The notes under the pieces were generated by a model. The model had not been told where the DNA came from and searched no databases. It worked only from the letters and a program-made list of their open reading frames with translations. The position numbers and the translations under genes are program-made. Shown one piece after another: positions 53,548 to 63,300 of a stretch of 64,000 nt of DNA. How positions within the stretch are numbered: the first letter of the stretch is position 1; every line of letters starts with the position of its first letter. The stretch is from Pseudomonas pergaminensis (lineage in GTDB: Bacteria > Pseudomonadota > Gammaproteobacteria > Pseudomonadales > Pseudomonadaceae): contig NZ_CP078013.2 of NCBI RefSeq assembly GCF_024112395.2, positions 1,922,001 through 1,986,000 of the forward strand, written 5' to 3'.

Positions 53548-54759
53548 TTACTGGCGATAGGACTTGAGGAAGTTGCCGATGCGACCAATGGCCATGTCCA
53601 GGTCATCCACGCGCGGCAGCGTCACCACGCGGAAGTGATCCGGCCACGGCCAGTTGAATGCGGTGCCTTGCACCACCAGCAGCTTTTCCGACAGCAACAG
53701 GTCGAGCACAAACTTCTCGTCGTTGAGAATCGGGCACACTTTCGGGTCGATTCGCGGGAAGGCGTACAATGCACCCATGGGTTTTACGCAGCTCACGCCC
53801 GGGATCGCGTTGAGCAGCTCCCAGGTGCGGTTGCGTTGCTCCAGCAGGCGGCCTTGGGGCAACACCAGGTCGTTGATGCTCTGGTAGCCGCCCAGGGCGG
53901 TCTGGATCGCGTGCTGGCTCGGCACGTTGGCGCACAGGCGCATATTGGCCAGCATGTCGATGCCTTCGATGTAGCTCTGGGCGTTGTGCTTGGGACCGGA
54001 AATGGCGATCCAGCCGGAACGGAACCCCGCCACGCGGTAGGACTTGGACAGGCCGTTGAAGGTCAGGCACAGCAGGTCCGGCGCCAGGGAAGCGGTGCAC
54101 ACGTGCACGGCGTCGTCGTAGAGGATCTTGTCGTAGATCTCGTCGGAGAACACTACCAGGTTGTGCTGGCGCGCCAGTTCGAGCATGCCCAGCAACACTT
54201 CCTTGGAGTACACCGCGCCCGTCGGGTTGTTTGGGTTGATGATCACCAGGGCTTTGGTGTTCGGGGTGATCTTGGCCTTGATGTCGGCCAGGTCGGGGAA
54301 CCAGTCCGCGCCTTCGTCACACAGGTAGTGCACCGGGTGGCCACCTGCCAGGGTCACGGCGGCGGTCCACAACGGGTAATCCGGCGCCGGCACCAGCACT
54401 TCGTCGCCGTTGTTGAGCAGGGCCTGCATGGACATCACGATCAGCTCGGACACGCCATTGCCCAGGTAGATGTCTTCGATACCGACACCTTCGACCTGCT
54501 TCTGCTGGTAGTACTGCATCACCGCCTTGCGCGCGCTGAACAGGCCTTTGGAGTCACTGTAGCCCTGGGCGGTGGGCAGGTTGCGGATCACGTCCTGGAG
54601 GATCTCGTCCGGCGCTTCGAAACCAAACGGCGCCGGGTTGCCAATGTTCAGCTTGAGGATGCGATGGCCTTCCTCTTCCAGGCGTTTGGCGTGCTTGAGC
54701 ACTGGGCCGCGAATGTCGTAGCAGACGTTGGCGAGCTTGTTCGATTTGCTGACCTGCAT
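53548..54759 (-). CDS. alaA: Alanine aminotransferase-like protein (AlaA class)
   Basis: This 403-residue class I/II aminotransferase is close to E. coli AlaA: MQVSKSNKLANVCYDIRGP, ILKLNIGNPAPFGFEAPDEI, YSDSKGLFSARKAVMQYYQQ, NNGDEVLVPAPDYPLWTAAV. The PLP-lysine region FNGLSKSYRVAGFRSGW and the substrate-binding Arg near the end are present. AlaA makes alanine from pyruvate and glutamate. The ATG at 54759 has AGGA 10 nt upstream; a longer frame upstream is not conserved. It is divergent from msrB. Confidence 0.92.
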   Translation of the reverse strand: MQVSKSNKLANVCYDIRGPVLKHAKRLEEEGHRILKLNIGNPAPFGFEAPDEILQDVIRNLPTAQGYSDSKGLFSARKAVMQYYQQKQVEGVGIEDIYLGNGVSELIVMSMQALLNNGDEVLVPAPDYPLWTAAVTLAGGHPVHYLCDEGADWFPDLADIKAKITPNTKALVIINPNNPTGAVYSKEVLLGMLELARQHNLVVFSDEIYDKILYDDAVHVCTASLAPDLLCLTFNGLSKSYRVAGFRSGWIAISGPKHNAQSYIEGIDMLANMRLCANVPSQHAIQTALGGYQSINDLVLPQGRLLEQRNRTWELLNAIPGVSCVKPMGALYAFPRIDPKVCPILNDEKFVLDLLLSEKLLVVQGTAFNWPWPDHFRVVTLPRVDDLDMAIGRIGNFLKSYRQ

Positions 54760-54961
54760 GGCGATGTGATCCTGAAAATGAACGATCCAGACGGTGTGGA
54801 CACTACCGTACTGCGAATCCTGCGGGGCCCGCACCCATAAATACGTTTGAATGCCGGTAGCGCGGGTGCCAGACTGGCGTTTTGAAGAGGCGCAATCATA
54901 CGTGCCGCCTGATCCATGGAAAAGACACAGATCAGGCTTTTTCAGTTGCCGAGGTGTACCG

Positions 54962-55354
54962 ATGGAAAAGTTGCAGAAAACCGTTGATGAGTGGAAGGCG
55001 ATGCTCGATCCAGAGCAGTACAACGTATGCCGTCTCAAGGGCACCGAGCGTCCTTTCAGCGGCAAGTACAATGACACCAAGACCGACGGCGTGTATCACT
55101 GCATCTGCTGCAATGAGCCACTGTTCGATTCGGCTACCAAGTTTGATTCCGGCTGCGGCTGGCCGAGCTTCTACGCACCGATCGCCGACAGCGCGATGGT
55201 CGAGATCCGTGACGTCAGCCACGGCATGATCCGCACGGAAGTCACCTGCGCCAAATGCGATGCACACCTGGGGCACGTGTTTCCGGACGGCCCGCCGCCG
55301 ACCGGCCTGCGTTATTGCATCAATTCGGTGTGCCTGGACCTCGTCCCGCGTTGA
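54962..55354 (+). CDS. msrB: Peptide methionine sulfoxide reductase MsrB
   Basis: The 130-residue enzyme reduces methionine-R-sulfoxide in proteins. The zinc-binding CxxC pairs are CICC (Cys47-Cys50) and CAKC. The catalytic Cys119 is in [12 protein letters not shown], and [10 protein letters not shown] and [15 protein letters not shown] are conserved. GAGGTG is 6 nt upstream of the ATG. It lies next to gpx-ospR and makes a small oxidative-stress repair cluster with them. Confidence 0.96.
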   Translation: MEKLQKTVDEWKAMLDPEQYNVCRLKGTERPFSGKYNDTKTDGVYHCICCNEPLFDSATKFDSGCGWPSFYAPIADSAMVEIRDVSHGMIRTEVTCAKCDAHLGHVFPDGPPPTGLRYCINSVCLDLVPR

Positions 55355-55374
55355 ATTGACCGACGCGGCATCCT

Positions 55375-55440
55375 GTAGGCGCCCGGCTTGCCGGCGATGG
55401 CGATCTCACGGACGCCATCGCCGGCAAGCCGGGCGCCTAC
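55375..55440. repeat. Perfect 28-bp inverted repeat between msrB and gpx
   Basis: Arms GTAGGCGCCCGGCTTGCCGG (55375-55394, continuing to 55402) and the complementary CCGGCAAGCCGGGCGCCTAC (55421-55440, from 55413) with a 10-nt loop form a REP-family hairpin that probably ends msrB transcription. Confidence 0.85.
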
Positions 55441-55473
55441 GGGGGAGGGGTGATAGTGAGGTATCAATTTGGT

Positions 55474-55499
55474 CAATTAAATTGCATGCAATTTAATTG
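55474..55499. promoter_or_regulatory. Perfect 26-bp palindrome, candidate OspR operator for gpx-ospR
   Basis: The half-site CAATTAAATTGCA is followed immediately by its exact complement TGCAATTTAATTG, centred at 55486/55487 and 42 bp before the gpx ATG. Its CAATTAAATTG half resembles the OhrR box known in Bacillus (TACAATTAAATTGTA). Position, symmetry and the downstream MarR gene make it a likely operator. Confidence 0.75.
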
Positions 55500-55540
55500 C
55501 CTACTATGTTTACCCCTCTTTTCCCCAACGAGGCACTGCC

Positions 55541-56026
55541 ATGAGTGACAACCTGCTGAGCATCCCTTGCACCACCATCAAGGGTGAGCAAAAGACCTTG
55601 GCCGATTTCGCCGGCAAGGCCATCCTCGTGGTCAATACCGCCAGCAAGTGTGGCTTCACTCCGCAGTACAAGGGCCTGGAGCAGCTCTGGCAACAGTACA
55701 AGGACCAGGGGTTGGTGGTACTGGGTTTCCCTTGCAACCAGTTCGGCAAGCAAGAGCCCGGTAACGAAGGTGCGATTTCCGAATTCTGCGAGCTGAATTT
55801 CGGCGTCAGCTTCCCGCTGTTCAAGAAGATCGACGTGAATGGCAGCGAGGCCCATCCCTTATTCGTGCAGCTGAAAAAGCAGGCGCCAGGCCTGCTGGGT
55901 TCCAAAGGCATCAAGTGGAACTTCACCAAGTTCCTTATTGGCCATGACGGCCAGGTGGTCAAGCGCTTTGCCCCGACCACCAAGCCGCAGGACCTGACCC
56001 AAGAGATCGAAGCCCTGCTCAAATGA
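55541..56026 (+). CDS. Glutathione peroxidase-like peroxidase
   Basis: The 161-residue enzyme is a cysteine-type glutathione/thioredoxin peroxidase: VVNTASKCGFTPQYKGLEQL with peroxidatic Cys37 in place of selenocysteine, GFPCNQFGKQEPG with the catalytic Gln and the resolving Cys, and KWNFTKFLIGHDGQVVKRF with the Trp-Asn pair. Bacterial members prefer thioredoxin. It overlaps ospR by 4 nt, so the peroxidase and its regulator are co-translated, and a perfect palindrome lies upstream. Confidence 0.94.
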   Translation: MSDNLLSIPCTTIKGEQKTLADFAGKAILVVNTASKCGFTPQYKGLEQLWQQYKDQGLVVLGFPCNQFGKQEPGNEGAISEFCELNFGVSFPLFKKIDVNGSEAHPLFVQLKKQAPGLLGSKGIKWNFTKFLIGHDGQVVKRFAPTTKPQDLTQEIEALLK

Positions 56027-56502
56027 CCGTCTCCCTGGCCCTCGACCATCAACTGTGTTTCAAGCTCTACGCCGCCTCCCGGGCGGTGACCCGCGCCTAC
56101 AAGCCAATGCTCGATGAGTTGGGCCTGACCTACCCGCAATACCTGGTGATGCTGGTGCTGTGGGAATGGCACGAAGCAGCGCCGGCGCAGCCCACGGTCA
56201 AGGCCTTGGGTGAGCGCTTGATGCTCGACTCGGGCACGCTGACGCCGTTGCTCAAGCGTCTTGAGCAGCTCAAATGGGTCCGGCGCCAGCGCAGTAGCAA
56301 GGATGAGCGGGAAGTGCACTTGAGCCTGAGCGAAGCCGGTGTGCACTTGCGCGATCAGACCCAGGGCCTCAAGACCCGACTGCTGTGCAACAGCGGCATC
56401 GACCTGAACCAGGCCGACACGTTGCGCGATGGCCTGGACAAGCTGCTCGGGCAGATCAGAGACGTGTCGTCTTCGGCACCCACAGCTCCAGCAAACCGCT
56501 GA
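56023..56502 (+). CDS. ospR: OspR-like MarR-family peroxide sensor
   Basis: The 159-residue winged-helix repressor has the sensing cysteine at position 12 (HQLCFKLYAA) and a second at 122 (LLCNSG), like OhrR at 40 kb (LTYPQYLVMLVLWE versus LTYPQYLAMMVLWE). DNA-binding part: SGTLTPLLKRLEQLKWVRRQ. In P. aeruginosa OspR represses a glutathione peroxidase and influences virulence; here the gene is coupled to gpx. The start codon overlaps the gpx stop, and the last 47 bp overlap the convergent SagS-like gene. Confidence 0.88.
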   Translation: MTVSLALDHQLCFKLYAASRAVTRAYKPMLDELGLTYPQYLVMLVLWEWHEAAPAQPTVKALGERLMLDSGTLTPLLKRLEQLKWVRRQRSSKDEREVHLSLSEAGVHLRDQTQGLKTRLLCNSGIDLNQADTLRDGLDKLLGQIRDVSSSAPTAPANR

Positions 56503-58765
56503 GTTCTTCGCGACGAAACGGTTTGGCCAGGTAGTCATTCATGCCTGCGGCCCTGCACCGCTCGCGTTCTTCTGACAAGGCATTGGCCGTTAACGCGACA
56601 ATGGGCAGGTCCGGCCAGCGCCCGCTGCGGCGAATCTGCCGGCTGGCCTCATAGCCATCCATCACCGGCATATTGCAGTCCATCAACACCATGTCGAAGG
56701 GCTGCTCCTCCAGAAACTTCAGCGCCTCGCCGCCGTGAGCCGCGACGACCACCTCGCACCCCAGCTTGCTGAGCATGCCCTTGGCCACCAGTTGGTTGAC
56801 CGGGTTGTCCTCCACCAGCAGGATGCGCGCGCGATGGGCCAGGGGCGCGGCTTCCATCTGGATCGGGTCGAGGATCAGTTGCGCATCGCTGCGCAGGTTT
56901 CGTTGCAGGATCTGATACAGCGCATTGCGGCTCAGCGGGCGTGCTTGTTGCTGCAAGGGCGCGAGTGCCGCGACTTCTTCACTGGGCATGAAATTGCCAT
57001 AGGCGGTCACCAGCAGGATCGGCGCGCTGATGGAAGGACGCAGGCGGAACAGGCATTCCGGGCAGTCGGTGATCAACAGGTCCGGGCTGTGCCCGCTCAA
57101 GTCTTCATCACGCGGGTAGCAATGCGGTGTCAGCCCCCAATGGGGCAGCAGGGTGGTGAGCAGTTCGGTCAGGCCGCTGCCGGCGCTGGTGATGGCGATC
57201 ACTTCACCCGTGAGCGGTGTCGGTTGCACCGCAGGCAAATGGATCGGCAGCGGCAGGTCGGCGCAGAATTGGCTACCAAAGCCCACCTCCGAGCTGATGC
57301 TCAAACGGCCCTTCATGGCTTCACACAGGTTATGCGTCAGGGCCAGCCCCAGGCCTGTGCCACCAAACTGGCGGGTGATACCGGCGCCAGCCTGGGTGAA
57401 CGGCTGGAAGATCTTCACCTGGGCTTCCTGGGCAATGCCGATACCGGTGTCGCACACCTCAATGCGTACCCGGCCCTCCAACGCACTGAGGCGCACGTCC
57501 ACCCGGCCGAAGCGCGTGAATTTCAAGGCATTGGACAGCAGGTTACTGACGATTTGCCGCACCCGGGTCGGGTCGCCCAGGACTTGGGCGGGAAATTGCG
57601 GGTCGATCAGGCAGGTCAGTTCAACGCTCGGCGCCGCGTTCTGCGACAACAGGTTGGCGGTGTCTTCCACCAGTGAGCCCAGGTCGAACGGTATGCGCTC
57701 CAGCTCCAGCTGACCGGCGTCGAACTTGGACAGGTCGAGAATATCGTTGAGCAGCTCCACCAGCACTTTGCCCGAATCATGGGCGATGGACAGTTGCTGG
57801 CGCTGCTCAGCGTTGAGCGGGCTGTCCAGCGACAGCGCGATCATGCCCAGCAGGCCGTTGAGCGGGGTGCGGATTTCGTGGCTCATGTTGGCCAGGAACG
57901 CGGCCCGCGCCTGGGCCATGCCCAATGCATGCATCTTCGCCGCTTCCAGTTCATCGTTGGACTGGCTCAGGCGCTGGTTGCTGGCCTTGAGCTCCAGGGT
58001 GCGGGCGGAGACGATGTCTTCCAGTTGCCCCAGGTATTCAGTCAGCCGATCTTCGGCGTGACGGCGTTGCTGGATCTCCGTCTCCATGTTTTCGAACTGT
58101 TGGTTGGCGACGTTCACCAGTACGCCGATTTCGTCATGTTCGTGGCCGGGCGGGCAGTCCAGGCGGGCCTGTCTGCGGTTGCTCAGCTCACGGATAATGC
58201 GCACCAGCGGCTGGGTCAACATCACGTAGAACAAGCCCAGCAGGATGCCGGTGAGCAACAGGCTGCGGACAAATCCATTGAGCAGGGTGATTTCGGCACG
58301 GTGCAGAAAGCGGCTGCCAAAGGCATAGGTATCGACGTCCAGGCGCAGCACGCCGAGGGATTCGTTGGGCATATGGCTGAGGAATAAGCGGTCTTCAAAA
58401 TGGCGGTTGGCGCCGAACATGAAGTCGCTCAGGGGGCGGTAGGTGCCCTCCTTGCGTGGCCGGTCGACATCGGCCAGCACCACGCCGTTGTTGTCGATCA
58501 ACTGGGCGTGAATGATGGCGGGGGAGTGCAGCAGGCCCAGGGTCAGTTCCTGGGCCAGTTCGGCGTCGATGTTGTAGGCGATGCGTGACGCGGGGTTATG
58601 GCTGATTTCTATCAGTGAGCGAATTTCACGGTTGATGGATGCGTCTTCGCTGGCATAATCAATGCCGATTTGGATCAGGCTGAGCAAGGTTCCCAAGACG
58701 AAACCGACCAGCACAGTCAATCTGGCTTGTTTATAAGACAAGCGGTGGGCGAACTTGATATCCAT
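56456..58765 (-). CDS. Hybrid sensor histidine kinase, SagS-like
   Basis: The 769-residue kinase has two transmembrane helices (about residues 17-36 and 165-190) around a periplasmic sensor, a coiled coil, a kinase core (FLANMSHEIRTPLNGLLGMI phosphoacceptor; DTGIGIAQEAQVKIFQPFTQ; GGTGLGLALTHNLC), a degenerate receiver-like segment (about 530-640), and a C-terminal receiver (ILLVEDNPVNQLVAKGMLSK, MVLMDCNMPVMDG). Synteny with gpx and ospR is that of P. aeruginosa sagS, which controls biofilm and motile-to-sessile signalling. The start at 58765 has no good ribosome-binding site; 58843 is an alternative. Confidence 0.88.
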   Translation of the reverse strand: MDIKFAHRLSYKQARLTVLVGFVLGTLLSLIQIGIDYASEDASINREIRSLIEISHNPASRIAYNIDAELAQELTLGLLHSPAIIHAQLIDNNGVVLADVDRPRKEGTYRPLSDFMFGANRHFEDRLFLSHMPNESLGVLRLDVDTYAFGSRFLHRAEITLLNGFVRSLLLTGILLGLFYVMLTQPLVRIIRELSNRRQARLDCPPGHEHDEIGVLVNVANQQFENMETEIQQRRHAEDRLTEYLGQLEDIVSARTLELKASNQRLSQSNDELEAAKMHALGMAQARAAFLANMSHEIRTPLNGLLGMIALSLDSPLNAEQRQQLSIAHDSGKVLVELLNDILDLSKFDAGQLELERIPFDLGSLVEDTANLLSQNAAPSVELTCLIDPQFPAQVLGDPTRVRQIVSNLLSNALKFTRFGRVDVRLSALEGRVRIEVCDTGIGIAQEAQVKIFQPFTQAGAGITRQFGGTGLGLALTHNLCEAMKGRLSISSEVGFGSQFCADLPLPIHLPAVQPTPLTGEVIAITSAGSGLTELLTTLLPHWGLTPHCYPRDEDLSGHSPDLLITDCPECLFRLRPSISAPILLVTAYGNFMPSEEVAALAPLQQQARPLSRNALYQILQRNLRSDAQLILDPIQMEAAPLAHRARILLVEDNPVNQLVAKGMLSKLGCEVVVAAHGGEALKFLEEQPFDMVLMDCNMPVMDGYEASRQIRRSGRWPDLPIVALTANALSEERERCRAAGMNDYLAKPFRREELSGLLELWVPKTTRL

Positions 58766-58929
58766 TGAGTGTTGAACCACTTCACGTTTCCCTTCGCCCG
58801 GCAAGCATAGCTGAACATCCACAGGCTCTGGCTTACCCGGCATGAATCGTTTTTTTACGCAGCCTCGTGCGGTCTGCCGCAGGGTTGCCAATACGCCATC
58901 TTTTGCAAGAACTTGCCAGAGGAATAATC

Positions 58930-59820
58930 GTGGATTCTCGATTGAACGCCTTTCTTGAGCGGGCCGACGCAGTGCTCGCCCGCCTGGAACCCTTGTTGCC
59001 CGCGCCGCGCCAAACCATCGATTGGAACCAGTGCCTGGCTGCCCGCTGGCAGCGTGAAGGCCGCAGTGGTTTCCTGTTGCCCTTGGACGTGAGCCTGGAG
59101 ATGCGCCTGTCTGACCTGATCGGCGTGGACAAGCAACGTGAAACACTGGCGCGCAACACCCAGCAATTCATCGACGGCCTGCCCGCCAACCATGCACTGC
59201 TGTGGGGGTCGCGTGGCACTGGTAAATCGTCCATGGTGCGTGCCTTGCTGGCGCAGCACGCCAAGGCCGGCTTGCGCCTGATCGAAATCGAGCGCGACCA
59301 CCTGGCGGACCTGCCACGAGTGGTCGAGCAACTGGTCAAGCTGCCGCAGCGGTTTATCCTGTTCTGCGACGACCTGTCGTTCGAGGCCGGCGAGGGTGAT
59401 TACCGCGTGCTCAAAAGTGTGCTCGACGGCTCCCTCGAACAAGCCCCGGAAAACGTGCTGTTGTACGCCACCTCCAACCGCCGCCACCTGGTGCCGGAAA
59501 ACCAGAGCGACAACGACAACTGGAAACGCGTGGATGGCGAACTGCACCCAAGCGAAGCCGTGGAGGACAAGATCGCCTTGTCCGACCGTTTCGGCTTGTG
59601 GCTGTCGTTCTACCCGTTCACCCAGGAGCATTTCCTGGATGTGGTTGAGCACTGGATCGGCGAGCTGGCGAACAAGGCCGGTTTGCAGTGGCAGCGCGAT
59701 GAAGCCCTCGACATCCTTGCCGTGCGCTGGGCCACCGGTCGCGGCAACCGTAACGGCCGTTGTGCCTATCAATTCGCCCGCTACTGGGTGGGCCTCAAAT
59801 TGTTGGAGCGTCAACCATGA
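58930..59820 (+). CDS. DUF815-type ATPase (AAA+-like)
   Basis: The 296-residue cytoplasmic protein has Walker A LLWGSRGTGKSSMVRALLA, a Walker-B-like LFCDDLSFEAGEGDYRVLK, the SNRRHLVPE sensor-like motif and the C-terminal GNRNGRCAYQFARY. DUF815 proteins are AAA-type ATPases of unknown function. A GTG start at 58930 with AGAGG 8 nt upstream is the best choice. It shares a 4-nt stop-start overlap (ATGA) with the methionine sulfoxide reductase gene downstream. Confidence 0.9.
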   Translation: MDSRLNAFLERADAVLARLEPLLPAPRQTIDWNQCLAARWQREGRSGFLLPLDVSLEMRLSDLIGVDKQRETLARNTQQFIDGLPANHALLWGSRGTGKSSMVRALLAQHAKAGLRLIEIERDHLADLPRVVEQLVKLPQRFILFCDDLSFEAGEGDYRVLKSVLDGSLEQAPENVLLYATSNRRHLVPENQSDNDNWKRVDGELHPSEAVEDKIALSDRFGLWLSFYPFTQEHFLDVVEHWIGELANKAGLQWQRDEALDILAVRWATGRGNRNGRCAYQFARYWVGLKLLERQP

Positions 59821-60299
59821 TCGATCTAACCAGCGCCGGTACTGGCCTTGATGGCTACGCCATGCTCTGCGCGCAACTGGAGTCGCTGCTGGCCGATGAA
59901 CGTGACTTCATTGCCAACAGTGCGCAGTTCTCGGCGTTCCTGTTCAACCAATTGGATGACTTGAACTGGGCCGGCTTCTACCTCAACCGCAACGAAGAAC
60001 TGGTGCTCGGACCATTCCAGGGCCAGATTGCCTGTGTGCGTATTCCGTTTGGCCGTGGAGTATGTGGTGCGGCGGCGGCGTCGCGGCAAACCCAGCGAGT
60101 GGAGGATGTTCACGCGTTTGCTGGGCACATTGCCTGTGACAGTGCATCGAACAGCGAGCTGGTGGTACCCCTGGTCAAGGACGGCAAACTGATTGGCGTC
60201 CTTGACCTCGACAGCCCATCACTCGCGCGTTTTACCGTCCAGGACCAGGCAGGTATCGAACAGTTGGCGGCGATTTTCCTGCGCTTGACCGACTGCTGA
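59817..60299 (+). CDS. msrC: Free methionine-R-sulfoxide reductase (GAF domain, fRMsr)
   Basis: The 160-residue GAF-fold enzyme reduces free methionine-R-sulfoxide. The family cysteines are present in IACVRIPFGRGVCGAAAASR and HIACDSASNSELVVP, with the conserved LNWAGFYL segment. The start ATG at 59817 overlaps the ATPase stop by 4 nt, so the two are translationally coupled. Whether the ATPase has any functional link is unknown. It complements MsrB at 55 kb, which repairs protein-bound methionine sulfoxide. Confidence 0.9.
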   Translation: MIDLTSAGTGLDGYAMLCAQLESLLADERDFIANSAQFSAFLFNQLDDLNWAGFYLNRNEELVLGPFQGQIACVRIPFGRGVCGAAAASRQTQRVEDVHAFAGHIACDSASNSELVVPLVKDGKLIGVLDLDSPSLARFTVQDQAGIEQLAAIFLRLTDC

Positions 60300-60306
60300 T
60301 CAGGTG

Positions 60307-60325
60307 AGGGGCGGCAACCGCCCCT
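60307..60325. terminator. Hairpin between convergent genes
   Basis: AGGGGCGG / CCGCCCCT with a 3-nt loop lies between the fRMsr stop and the stop of the large hybrid kinase. There is no T-run, so its role as a terminator is uncertain. Confidence 0.5.
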
Positions 60326-63300
60326 TACACGCTATCCAGGCTGTGAAGCTGCACTTTAAGCAACCGCTCGAGTTCCAGCATGAGCTTTTCCAGGGCTTTC
60401 ACATCTGTTTCTATCTGTGCCCATTCAGCGCCGCGGGCACATGCCTGCTCCAGGGTCTCGCAGTGCGCAGCCAGTGAGGTGGCCTGAACGATACGCGCCG
60501 CGCCCTTGATCTTGTGCGCCTGCTCGATGATGTCCTGGAGTGGGGCGTGCGCAGCGGCCAGCGCCTTCAGCTCCTGGCGATCTTGCCGACTGCTGCTCAA
60601 CAGCTCCTCCAGCAAACGCCAGCTCAACTGTGGATCTCCGCCGGTCAGGGCCTCGAAGTTGCCAAGGTCCAGGTGCAGGTGGGTAGGTGGAGGGGCGATC
60701 TGCGCCAGTTGCCGCTCCAGTGCCGTGAGGCTGATGGGTTTGAACAGGCAATCGTTCATGCCTGCCTGGGCGCAGCGTTGCTTCTCCTCGGGTTGGGCGT
60801 TGGCGGTGAACCCCAACACTACGCACGGCACCAGTTGCTCGCGCTGTTCGTACTCGCGGATCGAGCGGCTCAACTCGTAGCCATTCATGATCGGCATGTT
60901 GCAGTCAGCGATGACCAGGTCGAAACGCTCTTGGCGCCAGGCCTGGAAACCAGTGACGCCGTTCTGCGCGGCGGTGAACTGATGACCCAGGTAACCCAAC
61001 TGCTGGCACATCAGCAGGCGGTTGGCCGGATGGTCATCCACCACCAGCACATTGAGTACCGGAGCGGTGGTAGGCGCCTCGGGTTTGAGTTCATGCGTTG
61101 CCTGTTCCGGCTGCAGACGCGTCATTTTCAGGCTGACATGCACCTGGGTACCCACCATGGGCACGCTGCTCAGGCTCAGTTGCCCACCCATCATCGCGCA
61201 CAGGCTACGGCAGATCACCAGCCCCAGGCCGGCGCCGCTCCTGGCAAGCTGGCCGGAATTGTCCGCTTGGGCAAACGGTTCGAACAGGCGCAACTGATCA
61301 TCCCGGCTGATGCCAATCCCGGTGTCCTCGACCACCAGTTTCATCTCGACCTGCTGCGCCAGTTCGGTGGGCACCACCTCAACCTTGATTTTTACCTGGC
61401 CCATCTCAGTGAACTTGATGGCATTGCTGACCAGGTTGGACAGCACCTGCTTGAAGCGCAGCGGGTCGATCAGCACTTCGGTGTCGTCGTGGTCTGGCTT
61501 GAACTCAAGGGACAGGCTCAGGGTTTTCTGGCGCGCCAGGCCGTCGAAGACACGTACCACCGACTCGATCACCTCACGCAGGTTGACCCGCTCCGGCGCC
61601 AGGCTCAGGCGGCCGGATTCGATGCGGGCAATGTCGAGGATATCGCCGATCAGCTCCAGCAGGTCCTTGGCCGAGTTGTACGCGACTTCGATGGCAGGAC
61701 GATCGAGGTGACCCTGGTCAGCGCGTTTGAGGGTCAGCTCCAGCATGCCGATCACCGCATTCATCGGCGTGCGTATTTCATGGCTCATGGTCGCGAGGAA
61801 CGTGCTCTTGGCCCGATTGGCTTCATCGGCGCGCTCTTTGGCCGCACGGATTTCATCGAACAGTTGGCGTCGCTCGCTGATGTCGATCCAGCCACCGATG
61901 ATCCCCTGTACTTCCCCGGTAGAGTCGCGGTACGGCAGGATCCAGTGGTAGATCGTCAGCTTCTTGCCATGAATATGCAGGGTACGGTCCAGGATCAGCG
62001 GATTGCCTTCGGCCATCACCCGCTGGTAATCGGCGTGGTACTGCGTCGCGTCGGTTTCGAGGGCGGTGCTCATCTGGATGGCGTTTTTGCCGATCACGTC
62101 TTCGCGCTTGACGTCGAATACCTGCAAGTAGCTGTCATTGCAGGTCTGCAGCATGCCTTTACGATCACGTACGTAGATGGGGTGCGGGGTTTCATTGACC
62201 AATGCCCGCATGAACTCGAACTGGTCATTAAGGGCCCGCTCGGCCATCTGGCGATGTTTGATCTGGCGACGCATGTAGGCGTTCCAGCTCAGGGAGACCA
62301 ACAGTAAAAGCCCGGTGCCGATGATGATGCGAGCGATCAATTGGTGATAATTGCGCCAGTAGCTGTCGGAGGCGGCCGTGTAGCCACGCCAGCGACTGTT
62401 GATCACGCCCAGCTCATCCGGGGCGATGCTCAGTAATGCCTTATCGAGAATCGAGCTGAGTTCGTTGGCACTGCGTGATGTAGCCAGTGCAAACGTCGCG
62501 GGTAAGGTGCCGATACTGGTGCTGATCTGAAGTTTGTCCTGAAATACCTGGGACGACAGGAAGTAGTTGGCGACCACCAGCGAGTTGACCGCGCCTTCCA
62601 CATGCCCTTGGGCCAGTAGCTCCGAGGCCTTGAAGGTGTCGCTGGCCTTTACCAGTTGGATCTCGGGAAAATCGCGGCGCAAGATCGATTCCAAAGGATT
62701 GCCCTGGGTGATTGCCAGGCGCTTGCCGGCCAACTGCTCCAGGCTCGAGGGCGCGTCGGGCTCCTTGCGTGTCAGCATCACATAGGAGTTTTCCAGGTAG
62801 GGTCGACTGAAGTTCAGTTGTGTTTCGCGTTCAGCGCTCGGCACGATTGCGCCGATGATGTCAGCCTTGCCGTCGTCTACCTGTTGGATCATTGCATTCA
62901 CGTCACGCCCGCGCTGGATCTCGAAACGCAACCCGGTACGCAGGCGGACCAGTTCCAGCAGGTCGGCGGTGATGCCACGGAAGTTGCCGTCAGCGTCGAA
63001 GAACGTCAGGGGGGCGAAGGTTTCATTCACGATCACCTTGACTACCGGGTGCTCGTTCAGCCAGCGCTCCTCGCGTTGCGTCAGTTGCAGCTTCTGGTCG
63101 GTCAGCAAAATATCGCTGCCGGCGCTCCAGCGTTTGGTGATCGTTTCCCGCTCATTGGTGGGCACGGCCGACAGTACCGCATCGACGATACTCAAGAGCA
63201 TCCCTTGATGCTGGGGCATGGCAAAGCTGAACCCATAGGCCTCGTGTTTACCGAAGTTGGCCATGTGGATGTTTTTCAGGTAGCCCTTGTTGATCATGTA

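Noticed and set aside
53443..54840. Open frame of about 465 codons opposite the aminotransferase gene
   Set aside because: It is a shadow of a conserved gene, with low-complexity His/Gln/Val-rich translation typical of GC-rich antisense frames.
60514..62307. Long open frame on the plus strand inside the BvgS-like kinase (about 597 codons)
   Set aside because: It is antisense to conserved kinase and receiver motifs, with no protein family resemblance and no ribosome-binding site.
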